From Melioribacteraceae bacterium (GTDB lineage: Bacteria; Bacteroidota; Ignavibacteria; Ignavibacteriales; Melioribacteraceae), in contig JAOADJ010000025.1 of the NCBI GenBank assembly GCA_026417375.1, positions 99,433-163,432 on the forward strand: a stretch of 64,000 bases of DNA, in the 5' to 3' direction. Below are positions 38,074 to 47,830 of the stretch, in pieces. The translations under genes were made by a program, and so were the position numbers. The notes under the pieces were generated by a model. That model saw nothing but the letters and a program-made list of their open reading frames with translations. It was not told where the DNA came from and ran no database searches. The number at the start of each line of letters is the position of its first letter. Position 1 is the first letter of the stretch.

Positions 38074-39387
38074 TTAATTTAGTTTATCTATTATTTGTGA
38101 AGCTTTTTTCCCACTTATAATTGCACCTTCAATAGTTGCCGGAAATTCTAATGTTGTCCAATCTCCTGCTATAATTAAATTTTCAAATTCACTTTTAATA
38201 TTTTCTCTTATAATGTTTGATGCAACATCTGGAATAAAGGTTGCTCTTTTTTCTTTTATTATTTTTACATCCAATACATTTTCTGTTGAGAAATTAGGAA
38301 AATAATTTTTTAATTCCGAATAAATTTCTTGAAGTATAAAATCTTTTTCTAAATTAATAAAACCATCTGAATTACTTTTTGTTATACTTATATGTTTTCC
38401 TTTATTAAATATCCAATGAATTTCTGAATTGAGTAATCCATAAAATTTTTCTTTAAATATATTTTCTTTCATCCAAATGTGAATATTTAAGATTGAAGAG
38501 TATTTAAATTCTGATGAGTGTACTTGAGAAAGTGGATAAATATTTTTCCCATTTAAATCATAAAAATTTATTTTAGAAATTGAATGTGGAGGCAATGCAA
38601 ATACTACATAGTCGAATGAATCATAATTGTTTTTATTTGTTATAATTTTTTTAATGAAGTTTTCTTCAACAATTATTTTTTCTACTCTTTCATTTTTATA
38701 AATATTATTTCCTTTTTCAATTAAATATTTTTCTATCGGATGAATAAAAATTTCTGATAAGCTGTTTTTTGTTAAAATAAATTTTGATGAATTATTACCA
38801 TTAAAAAATATTTCTTTTAACACATTTGAAAAAATCAATGCCGAAGCTTTGTCGGGCGAAGAATTCATCGTACCAACAATTAAAATCTCCCAAAAATTAT
38901 TTATTGCTTCATCATTTTGATTTTTTAATAACAACCATTCGAGTACAGTTAAATTTTTTAAGTCCTCTTTGAAACAACATGCTATATCAAGAATAAAATC
39001 TATAATCTTAAGTCTATCTTTAATTAATAACGCTTTATAATTTAATATTGCAAATAATAAATTAAAGGGATAAAAAATTTTCGGAGATTTTAATTTGTAG
39101 ATTTTATTATTCTCATCAATAAAAGTAACATCAAGATTTTTTTGTATTTCAATTTTGTTTTCTGTTTTTAGTTCACTGATAAGCTTTAAAGTTTCTTTAT
39201 AACAACCCATTAATAAATGATGACCATTGTCATAAAAATCATTTTGCTTTTCGTTGAATAGAGAATAAGTTCTTCCACCTAATTTAGGTGAAGATTCAAT
39301 TAAAGTTACTTTATAATTATTTTTAGAGAGATAAAAAGAAGAAGTTAAACCAGCAAGCCCACCACCGATAACAATAATTTTTTTCAT
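38074..39387 (-). CDS. hpnE: Hydroxysqualene dehydroxylase (FAD amine-oxidase fold)
   Basis: A 437-aa flavoprotein. The N-terminal dinucleotide motif is IIVIGGGLAGLTSSFYLSKN, and the C-terminal FAD motif is IIAGDWTTLEFPATIEGAIISG. The overall shape resembles carotenoid/squalene desaturase-like oxidoreductases. Following hpnC and hpnD on the same strand, with a one-base overlap of the hpnD stop, it fits HpnE, which reduces hydroxysqualene to squalene. A CrtI-like C30 desaturase is an alternative. The hpnCD neighbours make HpnE more likely. Confidence 0.85.
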   Translation of the reverse strand: MKKIIVIGGGLAGLTSSFYLSKNNYKVTLIESSPKLGGRTYSLFNEKQNDFYDNGHHLLMGCYKETLKLISELKTENKIEIQKNLDVTFIDENNKIYKLKSPKIFYPFNLLFAILNYKALLIKDRLKIIDFILDIACCFKEDLKNLTVLEWLLLKNQNDEAINNFWEILIVGTMNSSPDKASALIFSNVLKEIFFNGNNSSKFILTKNSLSEIFIHPIEKYLIEKGNNIYKNERVEKIIVEENFIKKIITNKNNYDSFDYVVFALPPHSISKINFYDLNGKNIYPLSQVHSSEFKYSSILNIHIWMKENIFKEKFYGLLNSEIHWIFNKGKHISITKSNSDGFINLEKDFILQEIYSELKNYFPNFSTENVLDVKIIKEKRATFIPDVASNIIRENIKSEFENLIIAGDWTTLEFPATIEGAIISGKKASQIIDKLN

Positions 39388-40229
39388 TAGTAAACTAAGC
39401 TATATTTTGCCCACACTCCAAAAGCAATTGAAACTTTTTCAACTTTATTTACTTTTATGTTTTTATTAAGTACATCAAAATTTTCTTTTTCTAATTTTTT
39501 TAATAATCTATAATAAATATGTTGCATTGCACGTGCTGCAAACATTGAGCGTTTATCTTCATAGTTTAGTGAATCGTTTGCTTTTTGATAAAAATATTTT
39601 GCACGGTCAGCTTCATATTTCATCAGATTAATAAAATGCTGATTATATATTTTATTCTTTAAATCTTCTTCAGAATAATCAAATAATTTTAAATCATTTT
39701 GTGGCAAATAAATTCTTCCATTTTCATAATCTTTTTTTACATCTCTTAAAATATTTGTTAATTGCATTGCTTTGCCGAGATTAACTGCATAATCTTTAGT
39801 TGATGGATGTTTATATCCAAAAATTTCTATGCACATTAATCCAACAGTTGATGCTACCAAATAACAATAGTTAGATAAGTCATCGAATGTTAAATATCTT
39901 TTTCTTTGAAGATCCATTTCAACACCAGCAATTAATTCAAAAAATGGATCGAGAGGAATATTAAATTGTTTTATATAGATAATAAGTTTATTTAATAATT
40001 GAATTTCGGAACTGCCTTTAAGTGCTTTTTCTAATTCAATTCTCCATTTACGTAATCTTTCATATTTTACTTCATCCGGTTCGTTTCCTAAATCAACAAT
40101 ATCATCAGTTTTTCTGCAAAATGCATAAACTGTATTCATTGCCTCTCTTTTTGGTTTTTCGAGCAAACTGAAAGCATAATAAAAACTACTTTTGCTTTCT
40201 TTTGTTATTTCTTTTGATTCATCAAACAT
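39387..40229 (-). CDS. hpnD: Presqualene diphosphate synthase
   Basis: A 280-aa trans-isoprenyl diphosphate synthase of the squalene/phytoene synthase superfamily. It has both Asp-rich Mg2+ sites: KTDDIVD (D42, D43, D46), and LTNILRDVKKDYENGRIYLP in the second half. The start region SSFYYAFSLLEKPKREAMNTVYAFCR is typical of HpnD/CrtB. It condenses two farnesyl diphosphates to presqualene diphosphate. It overlaps the hpnC 3' end by 8 bp. A phytoene synthase role cannot be fully excluded from sequence alone. Confidence 0.87.
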   Translation of the reverse strand: MFDESKEITKESKSSFYYAFSLLEKPKREAMNTVYAFCRKTDDIVDLGNEPDEVKYERLRKWRIELEKALKGSSEIQLLNKLIIYIKQFNIPLDPFFELIAGVEMDLQRKRYLTFDDLSNYCYLVASTVGLMCIEIFGYKHPSTKDYAVNLGKAMQLTNILRDVKKDYENGRIYLPQNDLKLFDYSEEDLKNKIYNQHFINLMKYEADRAKYFYQKANDSLNYEDKRSMFAARAMQHIYYRLLKKLEKENFDVLNKNIKVNKVEKVSIAFGVWAKYSLVY

Positions 40230-41070
40230 TTTTTAAGCTTTTAATAAATATTTCAAAAAAATCTTTCTTATTTAATTTAGGTCTTTTATTCAAAACATCA
40301 TAATTATTTGAAATAATTTTTTCTAAAATTTTAATTCCACCTAAAATTGTCATTCTCATTTGAATTAAAAAACTTTTAGGAATAAAATTTTGAATTACTT
40401 TTCCTTCTTCGAATAATTTTTTTGTTTCATCAGTTAAATCTTTAAAGAGCATTATTAAATTATCGTTCATTGTTCCTTTATAAAAATCATTTTCTACGAT
40501 ATTATATTTATTCATTTTAGATTCGGGAACGTAGATTCTATTTTTTTTTATATCTATAGAAACATCCTGATAAAAATTTGTTAGTTGTAAAGCAGTACAA
40601 ATTTTATCCGATGCCATTTTGGCTTCTTGATTTTCAACATTAAAAATCTTTAAAAGAATTCTACCAACTGGATTAGCTGATCTTCTGCAATAATCTAAAA
40701 TTTCAGATTCGGTTTTATATCTATTTTTTGTTACATCTTGTTTGAATGCTGATATCAAATCGAGAAAGAGATTTTTTTCGATGTTAAATTTTTCAATTGT
40801 GATTTTTAATGAATACCAAAATTCATTTTCATATTTATTTTCAAATGATTTTAAGAAATTATTTTCATATTCGTTTAATAAATTAATTCTTTGTTCATTA
40901 GATAAATTTCCTTCATCTGCAATATCATCGGCTTGACGTGCAAATTGATAAACAACAGCGATATATTTTCTTATTTCTTTAGGAACAGTAAAAAAAATAA
41001 CCGGGAAGTTTTCATAGTGAGACTTTGCAAAGGACAATGAATTATTAAAAGCGTTTTTAAGCTCTATCAA
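40222..41070 (-). CDS. hpnC: Hydroxysqualene synthase HpnC
   Basis: A 282-aa protein of the same superfamily. The HpnC-type start is KSHYENFPVIFFTVPKEIRK and the first Asp site is QADDIADEG (D48, D49, D52, E53). The second site is LTNFYQDVSIDIKKNRIYVP. HpnC converts presqualene diphosphate to hydroxysqualene. The order hpnC-hpnD-hpnE is the standard bacterial squalene cassette. No squalene-hopene cyclase lies in this window, so the end product (hopanoids, squalene itself or other) is unknown. Confidence 0.9.
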   Translation of the reverse strand: MIELKNAFNNSLSFAKSHYENFPVIFFTVPKEIRKYIAVVYQFARQADDIADEGNLSNEQRINLLNEYENNFLKSFENKYENEFWYSLKITIEKFNIEKNLFLDLISAFKQDVTKNRYKTESEILDYCRRSANPVGRILLKIFNVENQEAKMASDKICTALQLTNFYQDVSIDIKKNRIYVPESKMNKYNIVENDFYKGTMNDNLIMLFKDLTDETKKLFEEGKVIQNFIPKSFLIQMRMTILGGIKILEKIISNNYDVLNKRPKLNKKDFFEIFIKSLKNV

Positions 41071-41115
41071 TTTCTATTCTTCATTTTTCCGAAACTTAAT
41101 AAAAAATTTTTCTAA

Positions 41116-41343
41116 TTATCCAATCCAGTTTTCAGAAGTTTCTCTTAATGGTTTTTTCTCTTCAGAATAATTTTTCTCTTCTTCAGCTTTTTGTAAAGCT
41201 TCAAGTGAAGATTCCATTGTAAATCTGAATGGATTGTTTGCTTTCTTTTTTAGAATTTCTTTTTGATTAGAATTATTTGGACTATCAAATAGTGATGGAA
41301 TTTTTAGCTTTGGTAAATTTGATATGTTTTTCTGAAGTTCCAT
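41116..41343 (-). CDS. Small polar protein, unknown function
   Basis: A 75-aa protein starting at the ATG at 41343. AAAAGGAG lies 8 nt upstream of this ATG, while the in-frame GTG two codons earlier sits too close to the Shine-Dalgarno. It is highly polar, has no membrane segment and no cysteine. It carries a Pro/Leu-rich start (ISNLPKLKIPSLFD), a central basic patch and an acidic Glu/Lys helix, ending in ENWIG. I recognise no family. It lies 45 bp before hpnC on the same strand and may be the first gene of that transcript. Confidence 0.55.
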   Translation of the reverse strand: MELQKNISNLPKLKIPSLFDSPNNSNQKEILKKKANNPFRFTMESSLEALQKAEEEKNYSEEKKPLRETSENWIG

Positions 41344-41481
41344 TTTCACTTCTCCTTTTAATTTAGAGCATAAGCAGAAACTCCCTGATTATTATCGATA
41401 AATTCTATCGTAAATTTAACAAAAATTCTCTTTTTTTTGAATCAAAATCGTTTTGCAATTTCTTTTATTTATTTTTGAATT

Positions 41482-42804
41482 ATGAAACTGAAACAACACA
41501 TAAAAGAAACTTTATATTTGGCATTTCCAATATCAGTCGGACAACTTGGCCACATTATGATGGGTGTTGTTGATAGTTTGATGGTTGGAAAAGTAGGGAC
41601 AGAATCGTTAGCAGCTGCAGCATTGGTAAATGGACTTTTTTTCTTAGTGCTTGTAATTGGAATTGGTTTATCAATGGCGGCAACACCATTTTTATCTATT
41701 GCGAAAGGTGAAAAAAATTTTTCAAATTGTGGAAATATTTTTGCTCATTCATTTATTGTTAATTTTATTTTTTCATTGATTTTAACATTTATAACTTTTT
41801 CTATTTCTTATTTAATACCTTTTTTAAACCAACCAAAAGTTGTAGTAAAATTAGCAATTCCCTATTTGCAAGTTTTATCTTTATCGGTTATACCATTTAT
41901 GTTATTTCAAACATCAAGACAATTTTTTGAAGGATTATCATTTCCGAAACTTCCAATGATAATTGCAATAGTTGCAAATTTTTTCAATGCATTTTTTAAC
42001 TGGATTCTGATTTATGGAAAATTTGGATTTCCTGCACTTGGTCTTTTTGGAGCTGGAATTTCAACAACTTTGACAAGATGGTTGATGGCTTTATGTTTGA
42101 CTTATTTTGTTTTTAATTACAATAAAGTGAAAATTTATGAACCAAAACTATTTGTAAAAACTTATGACATTTTGTTAATTAAAAAATTAATAAAAATAGG
42201 ATTGCCAAGTGGCTTCCAATATTTTTTGGAAGTTGCTGCATTTTCTTTTTCGGCTGTTATGATTGGTTGGCTTGGAAGTATTCAATTAGCAGCTCATCAA
42301 ATTGCTTTAAATCTTGCTTCAGTTACATATATGATTATTTTAGGAATTTCATCTGCCGGGACTATTAGAGTTGGAGAATTTCTTGGTGAAAAAAATTTGA
42401 ATAAAGTTCGAATTGCTGGATTTACTGCTTTAGGTATTGCAATTTCTATTATGTTTTTCTTCGGTGTTTCTTTTATTTTCTTGAAAGATATTTTACCCAA
42501 ATATTATGTTCATGAAATTGAAGTTATAAATGTAGCTTCTTCATTATTAATTGTTGCTGCTCTGTTTCAAATTTTTGATGGTATGCAAGCAACAGGAATT
42601 GGAATTCTCCGTGGATTAATGGATGTTAAAATTCCATTGTTAATTTCAATTCTTTCATATTGGCTAATTGGAATTCCTATCGGAGCTATTCTTGGTTTCT
42701 ATTTTAGTTTAAATGCTTTAGGCATTTGGATTGGATTATTACTTGCACTGATGATTTTAGGAATTTCAATGTTATTAAGATTTAATTTTAAAACTAGAAG
42801 TTAG
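41482..42804 (+). CDS. MATE family multidrug/Na+ efflux transporter
   Basis: A 440-aa membrane protein with twelve predicted helices. The MATE start region is AFPISVGQLGHIMMGVVDSLMVGKVGTESLAAAAL. The second half repeats the pattern (GLPSGFQYFLEVAAFSFSAVMIGWLG, then QLAAHQIALNLASVTYM). It would export cationic compounds by Na+ or H+ antiport. Substrate is not predictable. It stands alone on the plus strand after a 132-bp divergent region, with a DMT transporter gene following 46 bp later. Confidence 0.9.
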   Translation: MKLKQHIKETLYLAFPISVGQLGHIMMGVVDSLMVGKVGTESLAAAALVNGLFFLVLVIGIGLSMAATPFLSIAKGEKNFSNCGNIFAHSFIVNFIFSLILTFITFSISYLIPFLNQPKVVVKLAIPYLQVLSLSVIPFMLFQTSRQFFEGLSFPKLPMIIAIVANFFNAFFNWILIYGKFGFPALGLFGAGISTTLTRWLMALCLTYFVFNYNKVKIYEPKLFVKTYDILLIKKLIKIGLPSGFQYFLEVAAFSFSAVMIGWLGSIQLAAHQIALNLASVTYMIILGISSAGTIRVGEFLGEKNLNKVRIAGFTALGIAISIMFFFGVSFIFLKDILPKYYVHEIEVINVASSLLIVAALFQIFDGMQATGIGILRGLMDVKIPLLISILSYWLIGIPIGAILGFYFSLNALGIWIGLLLALMILGISMLLRFNFKTRS

Positions 42805-42850
42805 TTGTATTTCTTTATGTATTTTTGCACTTAAAAATTTAGAAAGCAAA

Positions 42851-43756
42851 ATGAAAAAATTTGCACCAATATTTGTAATAATAGCTGCTTCGCTTTGGGG
42901 TGTTGATGGAATTGTATTGCGTCCAGCTTTGTACAGTTTACCAGTTCCTTTAGTTGTTTTTGTAGAAAGTACAATTGTTGTATTGCTTTTATCACCTCTT
43001 TTGAGAACTCATTTAACATCAATTAAAAAATTAACAAGAAGCGATTTAATTTATTTTCTTATTGTTGGTTTATTTGGTGGTGCAATTGGAACAATGGCAA
43101 TTACTAAAGCTCTTTTTTATGTTAATTTTGTACATCTTTCTGTTGTAATCCTACTTCAAAAACTTCAACCTGTTTTTGCTTTGATTTTAGCCTCATTAAT
43201 ATTGAAGGAAAAACTTCCCCGTGAATTTTTTATCTGGGCTTCGTTTGCAATTTTAGGTGCATATCTAATGACTTTTGGTTTACACTTACCAAATTTTGAT
43301 ACCGGTAAAAATACTGTTGTTGCCGCGATTTTATCTCTTATTGCTGCTGCCAGCTTTGGTTCTTCAACTGTATTTAGTAAAAGGGCTTTAAAAAATGTTT
43401 CTTTTGAAATAGGTACTTATTTAAGATTTGCTTTTTCTTCGGTTATAATGTTTTTTATTTCATTTTTTACCGGAGATTTATTACACATAAATATGATTAC
43501 TTCAACTCAAATAGCAGTTTTTATTCTTATTGCTTTTACAACAGGTGGGGCAGCAATATTTTTATATTATTTTGGATTAAAAAATATTTCAGCTTCTGTT
43601 GCAACAATTTGTGAACTGGCTTTTCCATTGACTGCAGTCATTTTAGATTATTTCGTAAGAGGAACTGTACTATCATTAATTCAATGGTTTGGCATTTTTA
43701 TTTTAATAATGAGTATAATTAAAGTAAGTGGACTTTCTTTTCAAAGTAAAAAATAA
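42851..43756 (+). CDS. EamA/DMT superfamily transporter
   Basis: A 301-aa protein with ten predicted helices in two EamA repeats of about 140 residues. The first starts FVIIAASLWGVDGIVLRPAL. The second starts SLIAAASFGSSTVFSKRAL. Members export metabolites or amino acids, or transport nucleotide sugars, and the substrate cannot be inferred here. It follows the MATE gene at 46 bp and is convergent with msrB with only 5 bp between stops. Confidence 0.85.
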   Translation: MKKFAPIFVIIAASLWGVDGIVLRPALYSLPVPLVVFVESTIVVLLLSPLLRTHLTSIKKLTRSDLIYFLIVGLFGGAIGTMAITKALFYVNFVHLSVVILLQKLQPVFALILASLILKEKLPREFFIWASFAILGAYLMTFGLHLPNFDTGKNTVVAAILSLIAAASFGSSTVFSKRALKNVSFEIGTYLRFAFSSVIMFFISFFTGDLLHINMITSTQIAVFILIAFTTGGAAIFLYYFGLKNISASVATICELAFPLTAVILDYFVRGTVLSLIQWFGIFILIMSIIKVSGLSFQSKK

Positions 43757-43761
43757 AAATA

Positions 43762-44241
43762 TTATTTTTTTTCAAACTTAATTGAAACTGAATTTATACA
43801 ATATCTTAATCCGGTTGGTTTTGGACCATCATTAAAAACATGTCCTAAATGCCCGCCACAATTTTTACACATAACTTCTATTCGATGCATTCCAAAGCTA
43901 AAATCATCTTTTTCAATTATTTTATTTTTATCAATTGATTCATAAAAACTTGGCCAACCGCAACCAGCATCAAATTTTGTTTCAGATTCAAATAATACTT
44001 CGCCACAAGCTGCACATTTATAAACACCTTTTTCAAAATGATTCCAATATTTTCCTGTAAATGGTCTTTCAGTTCCTTTTTCTCTTAATACATAATATTG
44101 TTCTTCGGTAAGAATCTTTTTCCATTCTTCTTCAGTTTTATAACTCTTATTCAATTTGAAATCCTTTCGATTTTTATTTTCTTGAGATAATAACAAAATG
44201 CTCAAAGAAAAAATAATTAAAGCTACGGTTTTTAATTTCAT
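43762..44241 (-). CDS. msrB: Exported peptide-methionine (R)-S-oxide reductase MsrB
   Basis: A 159-aa MsrB with an N-terminal signal-like hydrophobic segment ([15 protein letters not shown]), so it probably acts in the periplasm. The zinc site is made of two Cys pairs (CAACG and CKNCGG). [10 protein letters not shown] and [20 protein letters not shown] contain the catalytic Cys and substrate-binding residues. It repairs R-methionine sulfoxide in envelope proteins after oxidative damage. It lies 30 bp downstream of the SPOR protein gene. Confidence 0.93.
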   Translation of the reverse strand: MKLKTVALIIFSLSILLLSQENKNRKDFKLNKSYKTEEEWKKILTEEQYYVLREKGTERPFTGKYWNHFEKGVYKCAACGEVLFESETKFDAGCGWPSFYESIDKNKIIEKDDFSFGMHRIEVMCKNCGGHLGHVFNDGPKPTGLRYCINSVSIKFEKK

Positions 44242-44271
44242 GGCTTTTTAATAAATGGAACAAATAAGATT

Positions 44272-45138
44272 TTAATTTAGTTTCTTTTGAGCAGTAATTG
44301 CTTCATCAATTGAATTGTAATAACCTACTCTCACTCTGTACCATTTTCCCCCACGTTCAGGAATATTGGCTTCAACTATAAATGCATCAAAACCTTTTGC
44401 TTTCAGTTTTCTAACTTCACTTTCAGCTTTTGCTTTGTTTTTCCATGATGAAACCTGAAAAACAAATTTTGAACCGTCGCTGAAAATAGTTTTGTTGTTA
44501 GTAGATGTCCATTCATCGCTTGATGTTTTTTGATTTGATTTAAGAAATTTTTCCTTAAGAGTTCTATTATCTATTATTTTAAATGAAGTATCTTTTTCAA
44601 TTTTAGGCTTTTCTTCTATTTTTTTAATTTCACTTGGCTTTCCTTCAGCAATTTTAATTAGATATTCTCTATTTTTTTCTTTCCTTTGCTTTTCGTTTTC
44701 TTCAACACTTTTTTGAACTTTTTTATTTAAATATTTGATACAAAATTCATAAACCGATTTTACAGAATTGTCACTTTCAATATCCTCTGAAAAATTTTGA
44801 GTATTAATATTTAATCCGGGTACCGATTTTTCTCCTAAGATTTTTAATTTATCATCATAATATAAAGAACCAATTTTAGCAAACTTCTGATTAACCAAAG
44901 TAAAAAATATCTGTTCTTTACAACTAAATATTTTTTCATCAATAGATTCGATTTTTTTGGGGGTTTTATAAAAAGTAAAAGTTAAAGCCGAAATTTGATT
45001 TTCGAAATGTTTTATTGATGAAGTATCTACAAAAATTTTTTCAATATTAGTTTCACTAACTAATATCCATTTGTTGCTTAACGTTTGACTAAAATTAATA
45101 AACGGGAATAAAATTAGTAGAACTAATACTCTTTTCAT
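44272..45138 (-). CDS. Secreted SPOR-domain protein with N-terminal adhesin-E-like region
   Basis: A 288-aa protein with a signal peptide (RVLVLLILFPFINFSQ). The N-terminal domain (about 20-140) has the pattern WILVSE..IEKIFVDTSSIKH, like the small surface-adhesin E (SPE) family. A charged Lys/Glu linker follows. The C-terminal SPOR domain (about 225-288) contains FQVSSWKNKAKAESEVRKL and GGKWYRVRVGYYNS. Its SPOR domain is strikingly like that of the HU-SPOR protein at 7044-9746. It should bind peptidoglycan. It is divergent from nuoA and followed by msrB. Confidence 0.78.
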   Translation of the reverse strand: MKRVLVLLILFPFINFSQTLSNKWILVSETNIEKIFVDTSSIKHFENQISALTFTFYKTPKKIESIDEKIFSCKEQIFFTLVNQKFAKIGSLYYDDKLKILGEKSVPGLNINTQNFSEDIESDNSVKSVYEFCIKYLNKKVQKSVEENEKQRKEKNREYLIKIAEGKPSEIKKIEEKPKIEKDTSFKIIDNRTLKEKFLKSNQKTSSDEWTSTNNKTIFSDGSKFVFQVSSWKNKAKAESEVRKLKAKGFDAFIVEANIPERGGKWYRVRVGYYNSIDEAITAQKKLN

Positions 45139-45185
45139 TTTATTATATAATAAGTTAAATAAATTACTTTAAATTAATTCTTTCC

Positions 45186-45214
45186 TTGACAAAAATACGA
45201 AGGAGTATTATTTT
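45186..45214 (+). promoter_or_regulatory. Possible promoter of the nuo operon
   Basis: TTGACA at 45186-45191 matches a -35 hexamer. An AT-rich stretch (TATTATTTTTT, 45206-45216) lies at about -10 distance, but no exact TATAAT is present, so the call rests mainly on the -35. It lies in the 99-bp divergent gap between the SPOR gene and nuoA. Confidence 0.35.
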
Positions 45215-45237
45215 TTCCACAACTTTTTTGAAATATT

Positions 45238-45645
45238 ATGCTTACAGAATTCGGAAAAATTTTCATTTTCATATTACTTGCAATAATCTTTGTAATTATC
45301 ACACTATTTATTAACAAACTAATAAGACCAAACAGGCCAACAGTTGAAAAACAAAAAGTCTATGAGTGTGGTGAAAATCCAGAGGGCTCACCATGGGTTA
45401 AATTTAATATTAGATTTTATGTAGTTGCTTTAATCTTTTTAATATTTGATGTAGAAGTTGTTTTACTTTTTCCCTGGGCTTTAGTATATAAAGATTTTGG
45501 TGTGTTTGGGTTTATTACTGGTATTATATTTTTATTAGTTTTAGGTTTAGGAATGGCTTATGAATGGCGTAAAGGCGATCTTGAATGGGCTCGTCCTACT
45601 CCAAAGCCTCCAAAATTAGATGAATTACTTAAAAAAGATTCTTAA
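45238..45645 (+). CDS. nuoA: NADH-quinone oxidoreductase subunit A
   Basis: A 135-aa membrane subunit with three helices. The family motifs are KVYECGENPEGSPWVKFNIRFY and the second-helix stretch LIFDVEVVLLFPWAL with its conserved acidic residues. It starts the nuoABCDHIJKLMN operon and helps form the quinone-binding junction of complex I. There is a Pro/Lys-rich C-terminal extension. Confidence 0.95.
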   Translation: MLTEFGKIFIFILLAIIFVIITLFINKLIRPNRPTVEKQKVYECGENPEGSPWVKFNIRFYVVALIFLIFDVEVVLLFPWALVYKDFGVFGFITGIIFLLVLGLGMAYEWRKGDLEWARPTPKPPKLDELLKKDS

Positions 45646-45669
45646 AAATTAAAAAAAGAAAATTTAGTT

Positions 45670-46158
45670 ATGGGTTTACTTGATAAAGAATTTTCTGATG
45701 GTAATATTGTTGTTGCCAATGTAGAAGATTTACTTAACTGGGCAAGATTATCATCTGTATGGCAATTAGGTTTCGGGCTAGCTTGCTGCGCTATTGAAAT
45801 GATGGCAACTTCTGCCTCCCATTATGATTTTGATAGATTTGGTTTAATTCCAAGAAATACTCCTCGTCAGGCTGATGCTATTATTATTTCCGGAACCGTT
45901 ACTTTAAAGATGGCTATTCGTATTAAAAGACTTTATGAACAAATTCCTGATCCAAAATACATAATTTCAATGGGAAGTTGCGCAAATTGTGGTGGTCCAT
46001 ATTGGGAGCATGGTTATCATGTTTTAAAAGGTGTTGATAGAATTATTCCGGTTGATGTTTATGTTCCCGGTTGTCCACCAAGACCCGAAGCATTGCTCGA
46101 AGGTTTACTTAAATTGCAAGAAAAAATCAGAAATGAATCATTAAGAAAAAAATCATGA
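45670..46158 (+). CDS. nuoB: NADH-quinone oxidoreductase subunit B
   Basis: A 162-aa subunit carrying the terminal [4Fe-4S] cluster N2. The tandem cysteines in [22 protein letters not shown] and [11 protein letters not shown] supply the four ligands. It reduces quinone at the interface with NuoD. It lies 24 bp after nuoA and its end overlaps nuoC by 4 bp. Confidence 0.96.
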   Translation: MGLLDKEFSDGNIVVANVEDLLNWARLSSVWQLGFGLACCAIEMMATSASHYDFDRFGLIPRNTPRQADAIIISGTVTLKMAIRIKRLYEQIPDPKYIISMGSCANCGGPYWEHGYHVLKGVDRIIPVDVYVPGCPPRPEALLEGLLKLQEKIRNESLRKKS

Positions 46159-46688
46159 AAAAGGCTGAAGAAATTTTTGAAATACTAAAAAATGAGTTTG
46201 GTGATATAATTTTATCATTTGATAAAGATACTCCAACCGAACCAATTATTTCTATAGAACCCCTTAAAATACATATAGTTAGCAAGTTTTTAAGAGATAA
46301 TGCTGAGCTACAATTCGATAGTTTAATGTGTCTTTCAGGTGTTGATGATGCAAATGGGAAAAAAGTAAAAGATGCTGATGGAATTGATATAATTGAAGGT
46401 GGAACTTTAAGTGTTTATTATCATTTGTATTCAACAGTTTTGCGACATAAAATTACTCTTAAAGTATCTGCTCCCCGTGAAGATGCAAAAGTTGAATCTG
46501 TAGAAAATATTTGGAAATGCGCTGATTGGCACGAACGTGAAGCTTATGATATGTTAGGAATTATTTTTTTAAATCATCCGGATTTAAGAAGAATTCTTAT
46601 GCCTTATGATTGGTTCGAAGATTCATTTCCTTTAAGAAAGGATTTTAAAGTACCCGAATTTTATCAAGGAATGAAAATTCCTTATTAA
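46155..46688 (+). CDS. nuoC: NADH-quinone oxidoreductase subunit C
   Basis: A 177-aa subunit of the 30-kDa type. The signature is [28 protein letters not shown], continuing to [12 protein letters not shown]. It is a separate protein here, not fused to NuoD as in E. coli. It overlaps nuoB by 4 bp, consistent with coupled translation. Confidence 0.95.
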   Translation: MKKAEEIFEILKNEFGDIILSFDKDTPTEPIISIEPLKIHIVSKFLRDNAELQFDSLMCLSGVDDANGKKVKDADGIDIIEGGTLSVYYHLYSTVLRHKITLKVSAPREDAKVESVENIWKCADWHEREAYDMLGIIFLNHPDLRRILMPYDWFEDSFPLRKDFKVPEFYQGMKIPY

Positions 46689-46714
46689 TTTTAGAAAGTT
46701 TGTATTGGAATAAG

Positions 46715-47830
46715 ATGGCACTAAAAACTGAAACAATGATATTAAATATGGGTCCTCAACACCCTTCTACACATGGTGTTCTGAGACTTGAACTTGAAAT
46801 TGAAGGTGAACTAATTGTAAATGTCAAACCACATTTAGGTTATCTTCACAGATGTTTTGAAAAACATGCTGAAGCAATGCAGTATAATCAGGTTGTGCCT
46901 TATACTGATAGAATGGATTACCTTGCTGCAATGGGAAATAACTTTGGATATGTTTTAGCAATTGAAAAACTTTTAGGTATTCAAGTTCCTGAAAGGGTTG
47001 AATATATAAGAGTAATTATGGCTGAACTTCAAAGAATTGCATCTCATTGCGTTGCAATTGGAACAAATGGAGCAGATATCGGAGCATTAACTCCTTTCCT
47101 ATATTTATTCCGTGACCGTGAATATATACTTTCAATTTTTGAAGAAACATGTGGAGCAAGAATGCTCTACAATTATATGTGGATTGGAGGTTTATCACAC
47201 GATATTCATCCAAATTTTGTCAGAAGGACAAAAGAATTTACAAGTTATTTCAAAAATACAATTGTAGAATTAGATAATCTTTTAAGTTATAATAAAATAT
47301 TTGTCGAAAGAACAGCTAATATTGGTATTTTACCTGCAGATACTGCGATAAACTATGGAGCAACAGGGCCAGTTTTACGAGGTAGCGGAGTGAAATTTGA
47401 TTTAAGAAAAGATGATACATATTCTATTTATAATAGATTTGATTTTGATATTCCAGTAGGAAAAGGATTGCAAGGAACAGTTGGTGATAGTTGGGATAGA
47501 TATTATGTTCGGGTTCGAGAAATGGAGCAAAGTTTAAGGATAATTGAGCAAGCAATCGACCAAATTCCTGAAGGTGATGTTCAATCAGCAATTCCAAAAA
47601 AAATAAAACCTCCAAAAGGAACTGTTTATACACGTGTTGAAAATCCACGTGGAGAATTGGGTTATTTTATAATTAGTGATGGCAACACGAATCCATTTAG
47701 AGTTAAAGTTCGTGCTCCATCTTTCGTAAATTTAGAAATACTTGGAGAATTGTGTAAAGGGCATTTAGTTGCCGATGTTATAGCAATTCTTGGAAGTATT
47801 GATATAGTTTTAGGAGAAGTGGATAGATAA
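46715..47830 (+). CDS. nuoD: NADH-quinone oxidoreductase subunit D
   Basis: A 371-aa subunit of the 49-kDa type. The family start is [16 protein letters not shown], followed by HRCFEKHAE and [11 protein letters not shown], both near the quinone site. The frame is open from a TTG at 46702, but the ATG at 46715 is better placed after TTGGAATAAG and matches the usual N-terminus. It shares one base with nuoH (TAATG). Confidence 0.95.
   Translation: MALKTETMILNMGPQHPSTHGVLRLELEIEGELIVNVKPHLGYLHRCFEKHAEAMQYNQVVPYTDRMDYLAAMGNNFGYVLAIEKLLGIQVPERVEYIRVIMAELQRIASHCVAIGTNGADIGALTPFLYLFRDREYILSIFEETCGARMLYNYMWIGGLSHDIHPNFVRRTKEFTSYFKNTIVELDNLLSYNKIFVERTANIGILPADTAINYGATGPVLRGSGVKFDLRKDDTYSIYNRFDFDIPVGKGLQGTVGDSWDRYYVRVREMEQSLRIIEQAIDQIPEGDVQSAIPKKIKPPKGTVYTRVENPRGELGYFIISDGNTNPFRVKVRAPSFVNLEILGELCKGHLVADVIAILGSIDIVLGEVDR

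Noticed and set aside
38074..41070. Carotenoid crtB/crtI locus
   Set aside because: Two synthase paralogs with HpnC- and HpnD-type N-termini followed by one FAD enzyme are the standard hpnCDE order. Carotenoid loci usually have a single CrtB.
41350..41481. Riboswitch or RNA leader before the MATE gene
   Set aside because: A small inverted repeat (ATCGATAAATTCTATCG-like) is present, but it is weak and AT-rich and no known riboswitch core can be recognised.
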